Of a stretch of 64,000 nucleotides of DNA, positions 60,536-64,000 are shown in pieces. The stretch comes from Balanoglossus misakiensis. Taxonomy: Eukaryota; Hemichordata. The notes beneath the pieces are model-generated. The model was given only the letters and a program-made list of their open reading frames with translations, ran no database searches and was not told the origin of the DNA. The stretch covers positions 6,262,001-6,326,000 of the forward strand of contig CM082580.2 in the NCBI GenBank assembly GCA_040954595.2. The letters are read 5' to 3'. Both the position numbers and the translations under genes were made by a program. How positions within the stretch are numbered: the first letter of the stretch is position 1; each line of letters starts with the position of its first letter.

Positions 60536-63500
60536 TGACAGCCAAGACTCGTAGTTAATACACAGAATAGTATGAGAAAAAAAATCACACCGTCTTGAAG
60601 GGAAAATTCCGCACCCGACCGAACGCTGCACCAAATGATCGCGCCATCGGAAGCGTTTCCGCTACGGATGAACCGCGACGATGTTTAAACAATCAAAACG
60701 AGACTGGAGGTGGAAGAGACAGAGCTTTTATGTCGTGTTGGAGTATTCAGACTTGAAACTGACTAGAGAAACTGACATCAAAAGCGCTGTTCACGTTCTA
60801 GTGTTGACTTTCCACTTTCGATGACGACGACGCGCGTTGCCACCCAATATGGCGCGCATTTGTGAGCAGATACATTTCCCTGATAGATTAAATTTCGCTC
60901 GTCCATGGCAAGAGACTATATTTCCCCATCGACGGGAGAAGAACTACGTTGTGGTATTTACGTTACATGGAAAAGACAATCAAAATCACGCTGTATAGAC
61001 ATTATTTATTATATCTGAGATTCAGTGACAAGAATTCATGAATTTTTGTACAGAATTTATATTTTTGTTACGTGTTAAACCATTTTGTTGTCATTATATA
61101 TATATTGAAAGCTTATTCACTTTTATTTAAGATATTTCAAATATGTTGAACTTTTATGCGCGAGACGGGCAGCTTTCTCAAAACAAGCATTCCGTTTTAA
61201 ATAATCGTTATCCCAAATTTTATTCGGGAATTTAATGCGTGTGATTTCCTGCCATACATACTGGCCGTGATCGTGTGCGTCACTTGTCTGGAGAGGGTGA
61301 GGCGGTAACGTCACGATTGTAAATACAATGTACTCATGCCTTGAGAATTCATCACGTCTGCCACACGACCACATCGCTTCTCCATGTTATAATTTTTCGC
61401 GACAATTCTTGCCCATTTTCATGTCTACTCGGGGGAAAAAACCAAGATAGATAGAACACGAAATATCTGAAGGAGGAACCGGAGTTTCCCCGGGCACGTA
61501 TCATACATGGCAGCAAGCCAAGTCTGTATCTTCTGCGGTGTGGAGAAGAAGGGGGGCTGCGATGGGTATTTTTTCTTGGCAATGAAGGCCTGCGCCTTCG
61601 CCATAAGCGCACAGATCACAGTCGTGTTGATGAAATATCACAGTTAATTAATGTACATTTTCATAGTTTTCATGCCATCCCAGTTCCTACGTTACATGTG
61701 TCTACTGCCATTGCATTTTTGTTTATTTTCAGTTCATAATTTTTCAGTTTTCGAAAAAAATGTGCAATGTTTAAACAAGAAAAGGATGTAATATTTAAGA
61801 AAAAAATCTATATGTGTCCGTTTCTACCATTGATTTACATGAATACATTTACCACTTAGTAACTAATTGATTTTTGTTAATTGCCCAGATATGCTAATTA
61901 TCACTAGGTGAAAGGTCAGCCTGGGCATATCTTCTGGCTACAATGTATCAATACTGTCACCATCACACTGTTCCCATACAATGTAATTGCAGAACCATTG
62001 AACTCGTGATCTGTTTATACAACTGTCAGTTTTGTAACTTTGTCTTGTTTACATATGACTCTACTTAATTTTTTTCGGTACCGAAGACGAGAATGAAGCG
62101 AAAGTGGAATATGAATAAATTTGCTGGCTGTCGAGCGAGCATGATATCAATGTCAAAGATATGACGTGCTTCTTTGTAATTCTGTCATTCATCGCGACAT
62201 AATGAACCCTTTTTTCAGCGAGAGGATGCAGGCCTGTTTTATTATACCCAGCTTTGTTGATGATCCCACATAATATCCAACAATTCTTTGAAAAATGAAA
62301 CCATTTTGATTTCTGGGTGTGCTCGGACACGTCGCAATTATCATTTCAAAGACATGTTTATATACAGCACAATTATTTTCATTGTTAAAGCATTTAGTGA
62401 TTTATCGTTTATTCAAATCAAATTTGCACATGCCATCCTTATCCAGGACAGACAAGAAGCCCTAGATTTATTTCCCCCTGTACCCATATAAGTTTAGAGA
62501 TCTGCCTCTCCACAATAAAGAGTGTATTGAAAAACGTGCTGTTTCACACATCCTGTGGCAAGAGGCCATAATAGCAGTTGGGCTATATATAGCAGCTATA
62601 CCTTCAACATGGACAAATATAACTACCTACTCTAAACCTCCCAATCATGTAGTTGTATCAAGTTTCGAGATTGCCATCTTTACAGTAGTTGAGAGATAGA
62701 CAGCCTTCAGAAATCCTTATAAACATGCCCACCTGAGCCCTACTTAAAGCACACATCAACACGCTTCCGAACAAATTTTGTGTTGGCAGTACACTATAAA
62801 TATTTAGGCATAGAAGGACGTAGATATTTATATGGAGAAATCACAAGGTCTTTTTGGCTTCTTTAAATAATACAATTTGAATAAATTGGGGGTAAATATT
62901 TAAATAAATTTGGGGAAAATTTGCTGAAATAATATTTATCATTTGATATCCTCGAGAAATAGCCTTGTTGAATACCTCATGGCTGTTGTGCCACGCCCCT
63001 TTGGAAATGACTTTGACATAGATCCGAATAGCAGATGAATTGCTGTCACATGACCGGTCGGAGTTCTCGGCAAGTAGGAGAGGTCATGACCTCTGTAAAT
63101 TTGCAAGTCACAGCTTTAGGGTTCTCAGGGTATGCATGTGTGGTGAAACAATTAAAAAAAATATTGATTAGTATAGGATGTGTGAATTGTTCGTAAATAA
63201 CAGTTTCTCAATCTGTTGTTTTCCATTGAGATTTTTTTTCAATTAAATACAATTAAATAAATCTGATAAGTGGGGGCTTTAAAAATAGGTCTTAGAATTT
63301 TAAGTTATAAGTCCTAATGTTTCAAAAATTATATTTATTTAATATTCGAACTACAACCCTGAAATCCTGTGAACATAGTGTATGTGTGGCAGAGTTGTGC
63401 AGCTTTGGGCAATTATGAACAATATCATAATCTGTTATGAAGAGGGCAAACCACAAAAATGGAAATTGAGAGAGCTTTTGTTGCTAATTCCAACAGGGAC

Positions 63501-64000
63501 TTAAATCTGTCATGAATGAAGTTTGCATTAGTGAAAATTTGGATATTTTGGGGGGGATGGGGGTGTATAGCCATGTTCTGATTATTGACGACAGTAATTT
63601 CAACATGCACTGTGTTTTAAATTACCTGCTAATTCTCTTTGAGGGCATGACATTGTTTTCAGATAGATCAGATAACGCTGTACCTAAGAACCCATTACGG
63701 GGAACAACACATTCCCTTTCAAAGATAGCTGATGCATGCAATGATAGTGTCATTGTAAACACTGCAGATACCATCTAAATGACCTGCAGGGTGATTTTGT
63801 CAGAAAACAACAGATAACATCATACGAGAAAATGGAATTGCGGATGTTGTGCAAATGGTTTCAATTGGGTTTCCTTGTTCCTGATAAGATCAACAGTCTG
63901 CAGATTTTCACAGATGTTTGACAATGATATCTGCAGGGTTATAAATTGGAAAATAGCATGATTCTGATTCTTGAGATTGCGTCTTTTTTCTGTAAAAACA
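60536..64000 (+). other. 3' UTR of CDK5R1 and downstream flank
   Basis: Noncoding on the plus strand. AATAAA hexamers at 62114-62119 and 62515-62520 are possible poly(A) signals and would give a 3' UTR of about 1.6-2 kb. This is reasonable, since long 3' UTRs are known for vertebrate CDK5R1. The end of the window is AT-rich with no supported gene. Confidence 0.45.
61425..61604 (-). CDS. Possible small antisense ORF, 59 aa, unrecognised
   Basis: An ATG-initiated frame antisense to the presumed CDK5R1 3' UTR. It starts MAKAQAFIAKKKYPSQ and has a G at +4 after the ATG. Third codon positions are G/C-rich against an AT-rich background, which is why I list it. I recognise no family, no acceptor lies close upstream, and the frame stops after about 59 residues. 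It could be a chance frame, an exon remnant or part of a retrocopy. Confidence 0.2.
   Translation of the reverse strand: MAKAQAFIAKKKYPSQPPFFSTPQKIQTWLAAMYDTCPGKLRFLLQIFRVLSILVFSPE

Overview
This window is metazoan nuclear DNA: split genes with GT-AG introns, AT-rich spacers, short inverted-repeat transposons and no bacterial-type operons. The proteins are highly conserved animal housekeeping and neural proteins, and several read closest to vertebrate family members. I infer a non-vertebrate animal, probably a marine invertebrate deuterostome of hemichordate, amphioxus or echinoderm type. The species cannot be fixed from sequence alone.

Layout: (1) 1-5.7 kb, minus strand: a five-exon BTB-BACK-Kelch gene (KLHL family, 599 aa). 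(2) 7.9-17.8 kb, plus strand: a class I ARF GTPase gene with one 5' UTR exon and one first coding exon, followed by two complete tandem copies of coding exons 2-4 plus 3' UTR. This predicts two terminal cassettes sharing one first exon (180 and 181 aa). (3) 18.5-21.2 kb, minus strand: a seven-exon MMTAG2 (C1orf35) homologue with a long RS/RD-rich tail (411 aa). (4) 21.6-25.5 kb, plus strand: an eleven-exon PSMD11/Rpn6 proteasome lid gene (419 aa), head to head with MMTAG2 across 400 bp. (5) 25.5-59.3 kb: about 34 kb in which I find no convincing gene, holding MITE-like elements, simple repeats and RFX X-box-like motifs. (6) 59.6-60.5 kb, plus strand: an intronless CDK5R1 (p35, CDK5 activator) gene of 298 aa, then 3' UTR and flank to the end.

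ARF1-C1orf35 and PSMD11-CDK5R1 are each neighbouring pairs in human (1q42.13 and 17q11.2, from my knowledge), so this window appears to join two human microsyntenies. The long empty stretch before CDK5R1 fits a cis-regulatory landscape for a neural gene. The most unusual item is the ARF gene. Its second cassette has intact reading frames, matching intron phases, its own poly(A) signals and a conserved 3' UTR, but no first exon or promoter that I can find. It could be expressed only by splicing from the shared first exon. All coding exons were joined by hand from splice sites and frame, and each gene's exon sum is divisible by three.
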